DNA of 64,000 nucleotides from Methylobacterium sp. Leaf465 (lineage in GTDB: Bacteria; Pseudomonadota; Alphaproteobacteria; Rhizobiales; Beijerinckiaceae): the NCBI RefSeq assembly GCF_001424705.1, contig NZ_LMRA01000012.1:186043-250042 (forward strand), written 5' to 3'. Made by a program: the position numbers and the translations under genes. How positions within the stretch are numbered: the stretch's first letter is position 1; every line of letters starts with the position of its first letter. The notes below the pieces were generated by a model, which did not search any database, was not told where the DNA came from, and worked only from the letters and a program-made list of their open reading frames with translations. Positions 54,863 through 64,000 of this stretch are shown here, piece after piece.

Positions 54863-55291
54863 ATGAGTCCGGACCTGTCCCGCCTGTTCGCGGCCGCCCG
54901 GGCCGCGCAGGGGCGCGCCTACGCCCCCTACTCGCGCTTTCCCGTCGGGGCGGCGCTCCTCGACGAGTCGGGCGCCCTCCATGCCGGCTGCAACGTCGAG
55001 AACGCCGCCTATCCGGTGGGGACCTGCGCCGAGGCCGGCGCCATCGCCGCCATGGTGGCCTCGGGCGGCCGGCGCATCGCCGCCGTGCTGGTCCTCGGCC
55101 CGGGGCCCGGCCTCGTCACCCCCTGCGGCGCCTGCCGGCAGCGCATCCGCGAATTCGCCGGTCCCGCGGTCCGGGTCCACGTCGCCGACCCGGCGGGCCT
55201 GCGCGCCGCCTTCACCGTCGGGGCCCTGCTGCCCGACTCCTTCGGCCCGGACAACCTGGGCGCCGCTCCCGGGGGGACCGATGGGGGATGA
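54863..55291 (+). CDS. cdd: Cytidine deaminase
   Basis: A 142-residue zinc enzyme converting cytidine and deoxycytidine to uridine and deoxyuridine. Zn ligands C55, C88 and C91 and catalytic E57 lie in GTCAEAGAI and TPCGACRQ; YAPYSRFPVGAALL and CNVENAAYP bind substrate. The start at ATG 54863 gives the usual N-terminus (MSPDLSRLFAAARAAQGRAY); ATG 54803 would add 20 residues read through the 15-bp repeats. First gene of a four-gene nucleoside salvage operon; its end overlaps punA by 11 bp. Confidence 0.94.
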   Translation: MSPDLSRLFAAARAAQGRAYAPYSRFPVGAALLDESGALHAGCNVENAAYPVGTCAEAGAIAAMVASGGRRIAAVLVLGPGPGLVTPCGACRQRIREFAGPAVRVHVADPAGLRAAFTVGALLPDSFGPDNLGAAPGGTDGG

Positions 55292-56126
55292 ATCCTTGCG
55301 TGAACCGGAGCCGGGGGTCCAGGCCACCGCCGGTCTGCTGCGCGCGCAGGGGTTCGGCGGACCCTTCGCCTGCGCGATCGTCACCGGCACCGGACTCGGC
55401 GGAATCGTGCGTGACCTCGACACGACCCTCTCGGTATCCTACGGGCAGATTCCGGGGTTTCCGGCCCCGGGCGTGAGCGGCCATGGCGGCCGCCTCCATG
55501 CCGGGACCCTCGCCGGACGCCGGGTCCTCGTCTTCGAGGGCCGCGCCCACGCCTACGAGACCGGCGACGCCGCCGTGATGCGGGTGCCGCTCGGCGTCGC
55601 GCAAGTCCTTGGAGCACAAGCGCTTCTCCTCACCAATGCCGCCGGCTCCCTGCGGCCGGAGGTCGGTCCCGGCAGCCTCGTGGCGCTCACCGACCACCTC
55701 AACCTCTCGGGCCTCAACCCGCTGATCGGCGAGGCCAGCGACGCCCGCTTCGTGCCCATGGTGGGCGCCTACGACGCCGCCCTGCGCGCCCATCTCCTTG
55801 ATGCAGCACGGGAATCCGGCGTCGTCCTGCACCAGGGCGTCTATGCCTGGTTCGCCGGACCGAGCTTCGAGACCCCGGCGGAAGTCCGCATGGCCGGCCT
55901 CCTCGGGGCCGACCTCGTCGGCATGTCGACGGTGCCGGAGGTCATCCTCGCCCGCTTCTACGGCCTGCCCGTCGCCGCCCTGTCCGTCGTAACCAACCTC
56001 GGCGCCGGGATCGACGGCGGCGATCCCCACCACGCGGAGACCAAAGCCGTCGCCGCCCGGGCCGGCGACGCCCTCGCCCGCCTGGTCGCCGCCTTCGTCG
56101 CCCGCCTCCCCGCGAGTGCCCCCTGA
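55281..56126 (+). CDS. punA: Purine-nucleoside phosphorylase (trimeric PNP/MTAP family)
   Basis: A 281-residue phosphorylase cleaving purine (deoxy)nucleosides to base and (deoxy)ribose-1-phosphate. The phosphate loop region is IVTGTGLGGIVRDLD, EGRAHAYETGD and LLTNAAGSLRPEVGPGSLVA follow, and YAWFAGPSFETPAEVRM with LGADLVGMSTVPEVILAR form the base site. This is the trimeric family rather than the hexameric DeoD. ATG 55281 lies behind a G run and overlaps the cdd end. The stop overlaps deoC (TGATG). Confidence 0.93.
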   Translation: MGDESLREPEPGVQATAGLLRAQGFGGPFACAIVTGTGLGGIVRDLDTTLSVSYGQIPGFPAPGVSGHGGRLHAGTLAGRRVLVFEGRAHAYETGDAAVMRVPLGVAQVLGAQALLLTNAAGSLRPEVGPGSLVALTDHLNLSGLNPLIGEASDARFVPMVGAYDAALRAHLLDAARESGVVLHQGVYAWFAGPSFETPAEVRMAGLLGADLVGMSTVPEVILARFYGLPVAALSVVTNLGAGIDGGDPHHAETKAVAARAGDALARLVAAFVARLPASAP

Positions 56127-56869
56127 TGACCGACGACGCCTCCATCGCCCGGCGGGCCCTGCCCCTCCTCGACCTCACCGATCTGAGCGAATCCTGCTCG
56201 GAGACCGCCATCGACGCGCTCTGCCGCGACGCCCGGGCGAGCGCCGTCGCCGCCGTCTGCGTCTGGCCGCACTACGTGAGCCGCGCCGCCGGACTGCTGG
56301 CCGGCACGCCGGTCCGCGTCGCCACCGTCATCAACTTTCCCGCCGGCGGCGACGACATCGAGCGGGCGGTGGAGGATACGACCGAAGCGCTGGCCGATGG
56401 CGCCCACGAGATCGATCTCGTCCTGCCCTATCGCAGCGTCCTCGCTGGCGAGACCGGCACGGCGCGCGCCATGCTCGCCGCGATCCGCGACGTCTGCGAC
56501 AACGGTCGTCTGCTGAAGGTCATCCTGGAGACCGGTGTCCTGGCGACCCCGGATGCCATCACGGCCGCGAGCCGCCTCGCCATCGAGGCCAGGGCGGATT
56601 TCCTCAAGACCTCCACGGGCAAGAGCGCGGTCTCGGCGACCCCGGAGGCCGCCGAGACCATGCTCCGCGCCATCCGGGACCACGCGGGGGGGCATCCCGT
56701 CGGTCTCAAGGTCTCGGGAGGCCTGAAAACCGTCGCGGATGCGGGCACTTACCTCGCCCTCGCCGATCGCATCATGGGGCCGGCCTGGGTTTCTCCCCGC
56801 ACATTTCGCCTCGGCGCCAGCAGCCTGCGCACGGCCTTGGTCGCGGCCTCCGCCGAGCCCGGCCGATGA
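56126..56869 (+). CDS. deoC: Deoxyribose-phosphate aldolase
   Basis: A 247-residue class I aldolase splitting 2-deoxyribose-5-phosphate to glyceraldehyde-3-phosphate and acetaldehyde. The Schiff-base lysine is K161 in FLKTSTGKSAVSA; the second lysine is K195 in GLKVSGGLK; EIDLVLPYRSVLAG contains the Asp of the proton relay. Overlaps punA by one base and deoA by four (ATGA), so all are translationally coupled. No phosphopentomutase gene (deoB) is in the operon, although it is needed to link punA and deoA products to deoC. Confidence 0.95.
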   Translation: MTDDASIARRALPLLDLTDLSESCSETAIDALCRDARASAVAAVCVWPHYVSRAAGLLAGTPVRVATVINFPAGGDDIERAVEDTTEALADGAHEIDLVLPYRSVLAGETGTARAMLAAIRDVCDNGRLLKVILETGVLATPDAITAASRLAIEARADFLKTSTGKSAVSATPEAAETMLRAIRDHAGGHPVGLKVSGGLKTVADAGTYLALADRIMGPAWVSPRTFRLGASSLRTALVAASAEPGR

Positions 56870-58179
56870 GGCTGCCCCAAGAACTCATCCGCACCAAGCG
56901 GGACGGCGGCGCGATCCCGGCCGAGGACATCGCGGACTTCGTCGCGGGCCTGACGGACGGGCGGGTGACCGAGGGGCAGGCCGCTGCCTTCGCCATGGCG
57001 GTGTTTTTCCGCGGCCTGTCGCGGTCGGAGCGCGTGGCGCTGACCCGGGCGATGACCCAGTCCGGCACCGTCCTGCGGTGGGACCTACCCGGACCCGTCC
57101 TGGACAAGCATTCGTCCGGCGGAGTGGGGGACGCGGTCAGCCTCGCGCTCGCACCGATGGTCGCGGCCTGCGGCGGCTACGTCCCGATGATCTCGGGACG
57201 CGGCCTCGGGCATACCGGCGGCACCCTCGACAAACTCGCGAGCATCCCGGGCTACGACGCGATGCCGGGCCTCGACCGCTTCCGGAGTGTGACCGCCGAT
57301 GTGGGCTGCGCCATCATCGGACAGACCGCAGACCTCGCGCCCGCGGATCGGCGCCTCTACGCGATTCGGGACGTGACGGGCACTGTCGAGTCCCTCGACT
57401 TGATCACCGCCTCCATCCTGTCCAAGAAACTCGCTGCCGGCCTCGACGGCCTGGTGATGGACGTCAAGGTGGGCTCGGGCGCCTTCATGGCCGAGCGCCC
57501 GGAAGCCGAGGGTCTTGCGCGAAGTATCGTCGATGTGGCGGGTGGTGCGGGCCTGCGTACGGTGGCGCTGATCACCGACATGGACTCGCCCCTCGCGTCG
57601 GCGGCCGGAAACGCCGTGGAGGTCGCCTATACCCTCGACTATCTCACCGGGCGCTCGTGCGAGCCGGCCTTCCACGCCGTGACGCTGGCGCTTGCCGCCG
57701 AGATGCTGGTGGTCGGCGGCCTCAGTTCCGACGTCGCGGACGCCTCTGCCCGCCTGGAGAACGCGAGAGCGTCAGGCCGCGCGCTCGAAGTCTTCGCCCG
57801 GATGGTCACTGCGCTCGGAGGGCCCGTCGACCTCGTCGAGCGGACCGGGCGCTATCTGCCAAAGGCGCCGATCACGCGCGCGATCGCTGCGATGACGGAC
57901 GGCTACGTCGCCTCGATCGCGACGCGAGATCTGGGCATTGCGGTGATCGGTCTCGGTGGTGGTCGAACCCGCCCGCAGGACGACATCGATCCACGTGTCG
58001 GCTTCACCGGGCTGCCCCGTATCGGAGCTCGGATCGAGCAAGGCCAGCCGCTTGCGATGGTCCATGCAGCCGATGCAGCCTCCGCCGAGCGAGCCGAAGC
58101 CGCTTTGCTGGCGGCCTACCGCATCGACCCGACACCCGTGGAGCGAACGCCTGCGGTCCTGGAGCGGATCGCGGGATAG
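56866..58179 (+). CDS. deoA: Thymidine phosphorylase
   Basis: A 437-residue pyrimidine-nucleoside phosphorylase. LPQELIRTKRDGGAIPAEDI opens the alpha domain; DKHSSGGVGDAVSLALAPMV binds phosphate, SGRGLGHTGGTLDKLASIPG is the family signature, and MDVKVGSGAFM follows. It converts thymidine to thymine and deoxyribose-1-phosphate. The C-terminal third (from about base 57500) uses somewhat fewer G/C-ending codons than the start. Last gene of the cdd-punA-deoC-deoA operon. Confidence 0.95.
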   Translation: MRLPQELIRTKRDGGAIPAEDIADFVAGLTDGRVTEGQAAAFAMAVFFRGLSRSERVALTRAMTQSGTVLRWDLPGPVLDKHSSGGVGDAVSLALAPMVAACGGYVPMISGRGLGHTGGTLDKLASIPGYDAMPGLDRFRSVTADVGCAIIGQTADLAPADRRLYAIRDVTGTVESLDLITASILSKKLAAGLDGLVMDVKVGSGAFMAERPEAEGLARSIVDVAGGAGLRTVALITDMDSPLASAAGNAVEVAYTLDYLTGRSCEPAFHAVTLALAAEMLVVGGLSSDVADASARLENARASGRALEVFARMVTALGGPVDLVERTGRYLPKAPITRAIAAMTDGYVASIATRDLGIAVIGLGGGRTRPQDDIDPRVGFTGLPRIGARIEQGQPLAMVHAADAASAERAEAALLAAYRIDPTPVERTPAVLERIAG

Positions 58180-58221
58180 GCAGGCGCCGGCTCTTCGGTG
58201 AAGCACCGGAAGCCGGAGCGG

Positions 58222-58551
58222 TCAGTAGTCGTAACGTCCGCGACTGTGGTGATGGTGACGACGCCCTTCCCAACCGCGGTAATGATCCCAGCCGTGATCG
58301 CGATGCCCCCAGCCAAAATGCCGGCGCTGGTGACCATAGCCGCGGTCCTCGTGATGGCGGCGATGATGGCCCCAATCACCATGCCCGCCCCAGTACTGCA
58401 CCGGGGTGATTGCGGTTTGCGGATCCCCGTGGACCAGCGCCACGAGGGGCAAAGCCTGCGCATTCGTCGCGAGTGCGAGGCCGCCGGCGAAGCTCATCAC
58501 GGCGAACAGAGTTCTCATTCCCCGCAAAGAAACTGCGCGCAAGGTGATCAT
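58222..58551 (-). CDS. Exported His/Gly-rich protein, unknown function
   Basis: A 109-residue protein with a signal peptide (RGMRTLFAVMSFAGGLALAT) cleaved after NAQA. The mature part is dominated by His, Gly, Trp and Arg (YWGGHGDWGHHRRHHEDRGY and later RHHHHSRGRYDY), suggesting metal binding in the periplasm. ATG 58551 is set by AGGAG 8 bp upstream; ATG 58518 would still leave a signal. It is convergent with deoA. No family is recognised. Confidence 0.7.
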   Translation of the reverse strand: MITLRAVSLRGMRTLFAVMSFAGGLALATNAQALPLVALVHGDPQTAITPVQYWGGHGDWGHHRRHHEDRGYGHQRRHFGWGHRDHGWDHYRGWEGRRHHHHSRGRYDY

Positions 58552-58673
58552 CGTGAAGCTCCTGTCTCGATTGCCAAGGCGGGTCTCGCCCTCGGCATCC
58601 GGGATAGTGCTCTGGCACTGAACGCGAACTGAGACCTCTCTTCAGCCTGCGTTCGGAAATCCAACGATCGCCC

Positions 58674-59309
58674 TCAGGGTCGGCGATAGACCCAGACACG
58701 CGCTGGCGGAAGATTGAGCCAGACTCGGTTCGAACGACTGGCCGTGTAAGTGCCGGCATCGCACCGGGCCGGGATCGGCGGGACCACCGCGTAGGTGAAC
58801 TGCACGAACGGCGCACTCGGATGCATCATTTCGTGGGCAGCGTTCAAGAGATCGAGACGTTGCTCTAAGGGCTTCGTGAAGAGCGGAAGGCTTGAAACCA
58901 TCGCCGCCGCCTTCTCCGCCAGCATCGTGCCGAACGTTTCGCGAATGTTGTAGGCGTCGCCGCGCAAGATCGTCGCGCGGGGAAAGCGTTTCTGCAGCAG
59001 CTTGCAGAAATCCGGATTATACTCGACCAGGATCAGGCGCTCCTGCTCGACGCCACGCCGGATCAAGGCCTCGGTGACGGGTCCCGTCCCAGGTCCGAGT
59101 TCAATTACAGGGCCGGAGATGCGCGGATCGACGTAGGAGGCCATCGTGCGGGCGAGCATCTTGCCAGACGGCGTCACAGCGCCAGTGACGAGGGGACGCT
59201 CGAACCAGGAACGCAGGAATCGCGCCTCGTCCTCCAGCGGATCCCGCCGTGTACGGTTGGCACCGGAAGCGAGGTCGGCTTTTGCGCTGGAGCGGCGTAG
59301 CGGCGGCAA
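58674..59309 (-). CDS. Class I SAM methyltransferase, PmtA-like phospholipid N-methyltransferase
   Basis: A 211-residue enzyme. FLRSWFERPLVTGAVTPSGK and the SAM-binding motif GPVIELGPGTGPVTEALIRR, then LVEYNPDFCKLLQKRFP and GDAYNIRETF, follow rhizobial-type PmtA, which methylates phosphatidylethanolamine towards phosphatidylcholine. Relatives are sometimes annotated as rRNA adenine methyltransferases, but no RNA-binding domain is visible. The start is TTG 59309 with AGGG ahead; an ATG start would lie inside the conserved region. Confidence 0.82.
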   Translation of the reverse strand: MPPLRRSSAKADLASGANRTRRDPLEDEARFLRSWFERPLVTGAVTPSGKMLARTMASYVDPRISGPVIELGPGTGPVTEALIRRGVEQERLILVEYNPDFCKLLQKRFPRATILRGDAYNIRETFGTMLAEKAAAMVSSLPLFTKPLEQRLDLLNAAHEMMHPSAPFVQFTYAVVPPIPARCDAGTYTASRSNRVWLNLPPARVWVYRRP

Positions 59310-59487
59310 GACCCTATGTCCTCAGATCACGGGTTGGGAGGGAAAGGCTAGACGACGAAGCTCTCCGGCAGTCAAGCTTGCAAACATCGAACCCGCCGGG
59401 GCGCACACAAGGATCGTGCAGGCGGTGCTCGACCGCCACATGCGATAACCGTGGCCGAACGGTTTTGATCCGAAGGATATTGCAAGT

Positions 59488-60648
59488 CTATGTCCTGGCT
59501 ACCCCACCGAGCCCGTCGAAGAAATCCTTGACCTTGGAGAAGAAGCCCGCGCTCTCCGGATGGTTCTCGTCGGAGGCCGACTGATCGAACTCTTGGAGCA
59601 ATTCGCGCTGGCGCTTCGAGAGGTTCTGCGGCGTCTCGACGAAAACCTGGATGTAGAGGTCGCCGACGTCGCGCGATCGCAACACCGGCATGCCCTTGCC
59701 CTTGATACGGAATTGCTTCGCCGTCTGGGTGCCGGCTGGGATACGGACCTGGGTTTGCGAGCCATCGATAACCGGCACGGTGATTTCGCCCGAGAGCGCC
59801 GCGGTCACCATGGAGATCGGCACGCGGCAGAACAGGTCGGCGCCGTCACGTTGGAAGAACTCGTGCGGCTTGATCGAGAGGAAGACGTAAAGGTCACCCG
59901 CCGGTCCGCCGCGCAGGCCCGTCTCGCCTTCGCCGGCCAAACGGATCCGCAGGCCGTCGTCAACGCCGGCCGGTACGTTGATGGCGAGGGTCCGTTCGCG
60001 CGTCACGCGGCCTGCACCGCTGCAGGCGCTACAGGGATCGTCGATCACCTCGCCGCGGCCGTGGCAGTTCGGGCAGGTGCGCTCGATGGCGAAGAAGCCC
60101 TGGGCCGCACGCACACGGCCATAGCCACCGCAGGTCTGACAGGGACGCGGCTTCGAGCCGGCCTTGGCACCGGAGCCGGAGCAGACCTCGCAGGTGACCG
60201 AGGTCGCCATCTTGATGGTCTCGGCCTTTCCGCTGAACGCCTCTTCGAGGGAGATCTCGAGATTGTAGCGGAGATCGGCGCCACGCTCGCGTGCCGGGCC
60301 GCCGCGCGCGCCGCCACGCCCGCCGCCAGCGCCGGCCCGGCCATCACCGAAGAAGTTGTCGAAGATATCCGACATGAAGTCGCCGAACTCGTTTCCGAAT
60401 CCGGGACCGCCGCCGCCACCCTGCTGGAATGCGGCGTGGCCGAAGCGGTCGTACGCGGCACGCTTTTGACCGTCAGACAGGCACTGATAAGCCTCGTTGA
60501 TTTCCTTGAACTTGAGCTCGGCCTCTGCATTTCCCGGATTGCGATCCGGGTGATAGCTCATGGCGAGCTTACGGAAGGCGACCTTCATCTCGCCGTCAGT
60601 CGCGGTCTTGGAGACGCCCAGAATCTCGTAATAATCCCGCTTCGACAT
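59488..60648 (-). CDS. dnaJ: Chaperone DnaJ (Hsp40)
   Basis: A 386-residue class I J-protein. The J domain has [20 protein letters not shown] with the HPD motif; a Gly-rich linker follows ([20 protein letters not shown]), then four zinc-finger repeats ([32 protein letters not shown]) and the two C-terminal substrate domains. It stimulates DnaK ATPase and delivers clients. ATG 60648 has GAGG upstream. It lies 155 bp downstream of dnaK on the same strand with a hairpin between. Confidence 0.97.
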   Translation of the reverse strand: MSKRDYYEILGVSKTATDGEMKVAFRKLAMSYHPDRNPGNAEAELKFKEINEAYQCLSDGQKRAAYDRFGHAAFQQGGGGGPGFGNEFGDFMSDIFDNFFGDGRAGAGGGRGGARGGPARERGADLRYNLEISLEEAFSGKAETIKMATSVTCEVCSGSGAKAGSKPRPCQTCGGYGRVRAAQGFFAIERTCPNCHGRGEVIDDPCSACSGAGRVTRERTLAINVPAGVDDGLRIRLAGEGETGLRGGPAGDLYVFLSIKPHEFFQRDGADLFCRVPISMVTAALSGEITVPVIDGSQTQVRIPAGTQTAKQFRIKGKGMPVLRSRDVGDLYIQVFVETPQNLSKRQRELLQEFDQSASDENHPESAGFFSKVKDFFDGLGGVART

Positions 60649-60763
60649 TCCCGTCCTCAAAGTCCCCGGCGCTTCGATCCGACTGGACCGCACCGTCCCC
60701 ATTAAACGCCGGTGCGCCTGAAACGCGGCTGGTTCCGCTCATCGGGACAAGCCGAACATGGCT

Positions 60764-60787
60764 CGGGGCCGGATCGCTCCGGCCCCG
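60764..60787 (-). terminator. Hairpin between dnaK and dnaJ
   Basis: CGGGGCCGGA and TCCGGCCCCG form a perfect 10-bp stem with loop TCGC, 16 bp after the dnaK stop. With no T tract it may be a partial terminator or stability element that sets dnaJ below dnaK. Confidence 0.65.
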
Positions 60788-60803
60788 TCTTCAGATGTAG
60801 GCG

Positions 60804-62717
<1,914 letters not shown>

Positions 62718-62872
62718 GGTGGGATCCCTCTGTTGTCGTTTGGTCAAGCAGACCGCCGAGCCCCGAAGCAGCTCGGCCCATGGCTTTGCAAAACTGACTG
62801 TGTGAGAACGGGCTTGGACACCGGTTTGCGCCCCGGAACGGTGCAGAGCCGGGTCTTAATCCCGCGTCTCGG

Positions 62873-62904
62873 CCGATATAAGAAGGGTGTCGCGAGGCCG
62901 CAAG
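62873..62904 (-). promoter_or_regulatory. RpoH (sigma-32) promoter of dnaK
   Basis: Read on the minus strand, CTTG (62904-62901) is followed after 18 bp by CTTATATCGG (62882-62873), matching the alphaproteobacterial heat-shock consensus CTTG-N17/18-CYTATNTNNG. The distance to the dnaK start is about 155 bp. The remaining intergenic DNA up to 63156 contains no gene; the rightward gene at 63157 must use its own promoter here. Confidence 0.75.
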
Positions 62905-63156
62905 GCAGAGCCCGGCGAGGAGGTGCATCCGATTGCGCGGAACCGCGTTACCCCCCTCATCGACTTGGAATTCCGACAGCTTCACGGGCCGCCAGCCGCG
63001 GTCTTCGCAACGACGGCGCCAGCGGGGTCCCCGATGTCTCGTCGGCAAGGAGCGGCATCGCTGCCGTGGCAAGACAATCGTTGCATGGTAAGTGGGGCTT
63101 GAACGTGCTTGCCTGCGCATCACGCCGTTTCCACGGATATAGGCCTGAAAGTTTCG

Positions 63157-64000
63157 ATGCGTCTGACCCGCGTGCTTCTTCTTCTCCCGGTGCTGGCATC
63201 GGTTCCTCACCCGGCCTGTGCGCAGTCGTTCTTCGAGGAGTTGTTCGGGATTGGGCGGGCGGCCAAGCCGCCAGTACCTCCACGGGGGGTACCCTCGGCT
63301 CCGCAGTCTCCGATGCCGGGTGCCCCCGGCGAGGGAATTCCGCCATCCGCCACCGAGGCGCCGAAGGCGCCCCCGGTTCCCCGTCAGCCCATCGTCCTCA
63401 AAGCGCCCTCCGAGGACAACCTGATGGGCCAGGAGTTGATGCTGAACGGGCTCACGGGTAGCCTGAAGCTGGAACGGGCCGGAGCGGGCACCACGGCCCG
63501 CATCGTCCTGCCGGGCAATAAGATTTCGCAGCCGGTCGAAGCCTGCAAGGTTCCGTTGAACGGGGGGGCGCCGTTGGCGGTCTCGTCGGAGGGCCGCCCG
63601 GAAGGCGTCGGCCGCTTCGAGGTCACCGGCGGCGAGTGTCCCCTTCGGTTCGATGTCCTCGATGGCGCCATCCTGGTGCAATCGATGTCCGGTCCTGTCT
63701 GCACCTTCGCAGCGGCCGATTGCGCCACGACCCCAACGGGTCTGTGGGGACCGGCTGCCGCGACGCTCGTTCCACGAGCGAGCGAGTTCGAGGCCGCACG
63801 CGGCGGTGCCGACCGGGCCGTGCGTGAGAATTACAAGCTGATCAGCCAGCGCTTGCGCGGCCCCGAGCTTCGCCCCGTGGTCACCGAACAGGCGGCCTTC
63901 TCATCGGATCGTGAGCAGATGTGCCGAACCTATGCTCGCGAAGGGGCGCATGGCTTCTGCAACCTGCGTTTCACCGAAGCGCGGGCCTTGGCACTCGCTA
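63157..64000 (+). CDS. Exported protein with LprI-like C-terminal region, truncated by window edge
   Basis: ATG 63157 opens a frame that runs off the window after 281 codons. The signal peptide (MRLTRVLLLLPVLASVPHPA) is cleaved after CA near residue 22. A Pro-rich segment follows (about residues 40-90), then a beta-rich domain with paired Cys (PVEACKVPLNG; GGECPLRFDVLDG; PVCTFAAADCATT). Near the edge, FSSDREQMCRTYAREGAHGF followed by CNLRFTEARALAL resembles an LprI-type lysozyme-inhibitor module. Probably periplasmic. It is divergent from dnaK. Confidence 0.72.
   Translation, partial: MRLTRVLLLLPVLASVPHPACAQSFFEELFGIGRAAKPPVPPRGVPSAPQSPMPGAPGEGIPPSATEAPKAPPVPRQPIVLKAPSEDNLMGQELMLNGLTGSLKLERAGAGTTARIVLPGNKISQPVEACKVPLNGGAPLAVSSEGRPEGVGRFEVTGGECPLRFDVLDGAILVQSMSGPVCTFAAADCATTPTGLWGPAAATLVPRASEFEAARGGADRAVRENYKLISQRLRGPELRPVVTEQAAFSSDREQMCRTYAREGAHGFCNLRFTEARALALA

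Overview
The window reads as chromosomal DNA of a high-GC alphaproteobacterium, most likely Methylobacterium/Methylorubrum or a close relative in the Hyphomicrobiales. The signs are two 29-residue PqqA peptides of the methylotroph type, an alphaproteobacterial LexA box (GTTC-N7-GTTC), an RpoH-type dnaK promoter, an LdtR/DUF6163 pair, a Mg-type HemB, and the order purA - Pro-rich membrane protein - rpoH. No rRNA, CRISPR array, complete insertion sequence or phage was seen. One tRNA-Glu(CTC) is present.

Layout. 1-5.3 kb: a truncated Hint-domain protein, an orphan Flp pilin, a DUF3072 protein and a MarR - response regulator - histidine kinase operon. 5.3-9.8 kb: an RND efflux pump with its adaptor. 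9.9-13.3 kb: two Crp/Fnr regulators and an ECF sigma factor. 13.4-17.8 kb: mgtE, a tandem pair of pqqA genes with no pqqBCDE, and a divergent LysR/MFS pair. 17.9-24.5 kb: dinB with a LexA box facing a DHH phosphoesterase, then a haloacetate-dehalogenase-like hydrolase, a lone molybdenum hydroxylase large subunit and a PsiE protein. 24.6-30.2 kb: ldtR with a candidate operator, DUF6163, a hydroxyisobutyryl-CoA hydrolase, hemB, a lipoprotein, an RDD protein and bpt. 30.2-37.3 kb: a TonB-dependent receptor, purB, a D-amino-acid aminotransferase, repeats and purA. 37.5-43.1 kb: a Pro-rich membrane protein, rpoH, an RluD-type synthase, tRNA-Glu and a third Crp/Fnr regulator. 43.4-46.7 kb: three consecutive coiled-coil proteins. 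46.7-51.6 kb: a metallophosphoesterase, a stand-alone VIT iron/manganese exporter with a striking operator-like dyad, and the lipid A genes (DUF374 acyltransferase, waaA, lpxK). 51.6-54.4 kb: a compositionally different stretch carrying a second TonB-dependent receptor. 54.4-58.2 kb: a tightly overlapping nucleoside salvage operon cdd-punA-deoC-deoA. 58.2-64 kb: a His-rich exported protein, a PmtA-like methyltransferase, dnaJ, dnaK and a truncated exported protein.

Several themes link these genes. Iron handling appears three times (two siderophore receptors and the VIT protein). Envelope construction appears as the lipid A genes, the coiled-coil cluster and ldtR. The heat-shock set (rpoH, dnaK, dnaJ) is split over 23 kb, but dnaK carries a recognisable RpoH promoter. 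Short 13-18 bp tandem repeats recur at gene ends and leaders. The observations most worth following are the tandem orphan pqqA pair, the coiled-coil cluster, the paired 15-bp palindromes ahead of the VIT gene, and the codon-usage break at the 3' end of lpxK next to the receptor island. Most of the rest is ordinary core chromosome.
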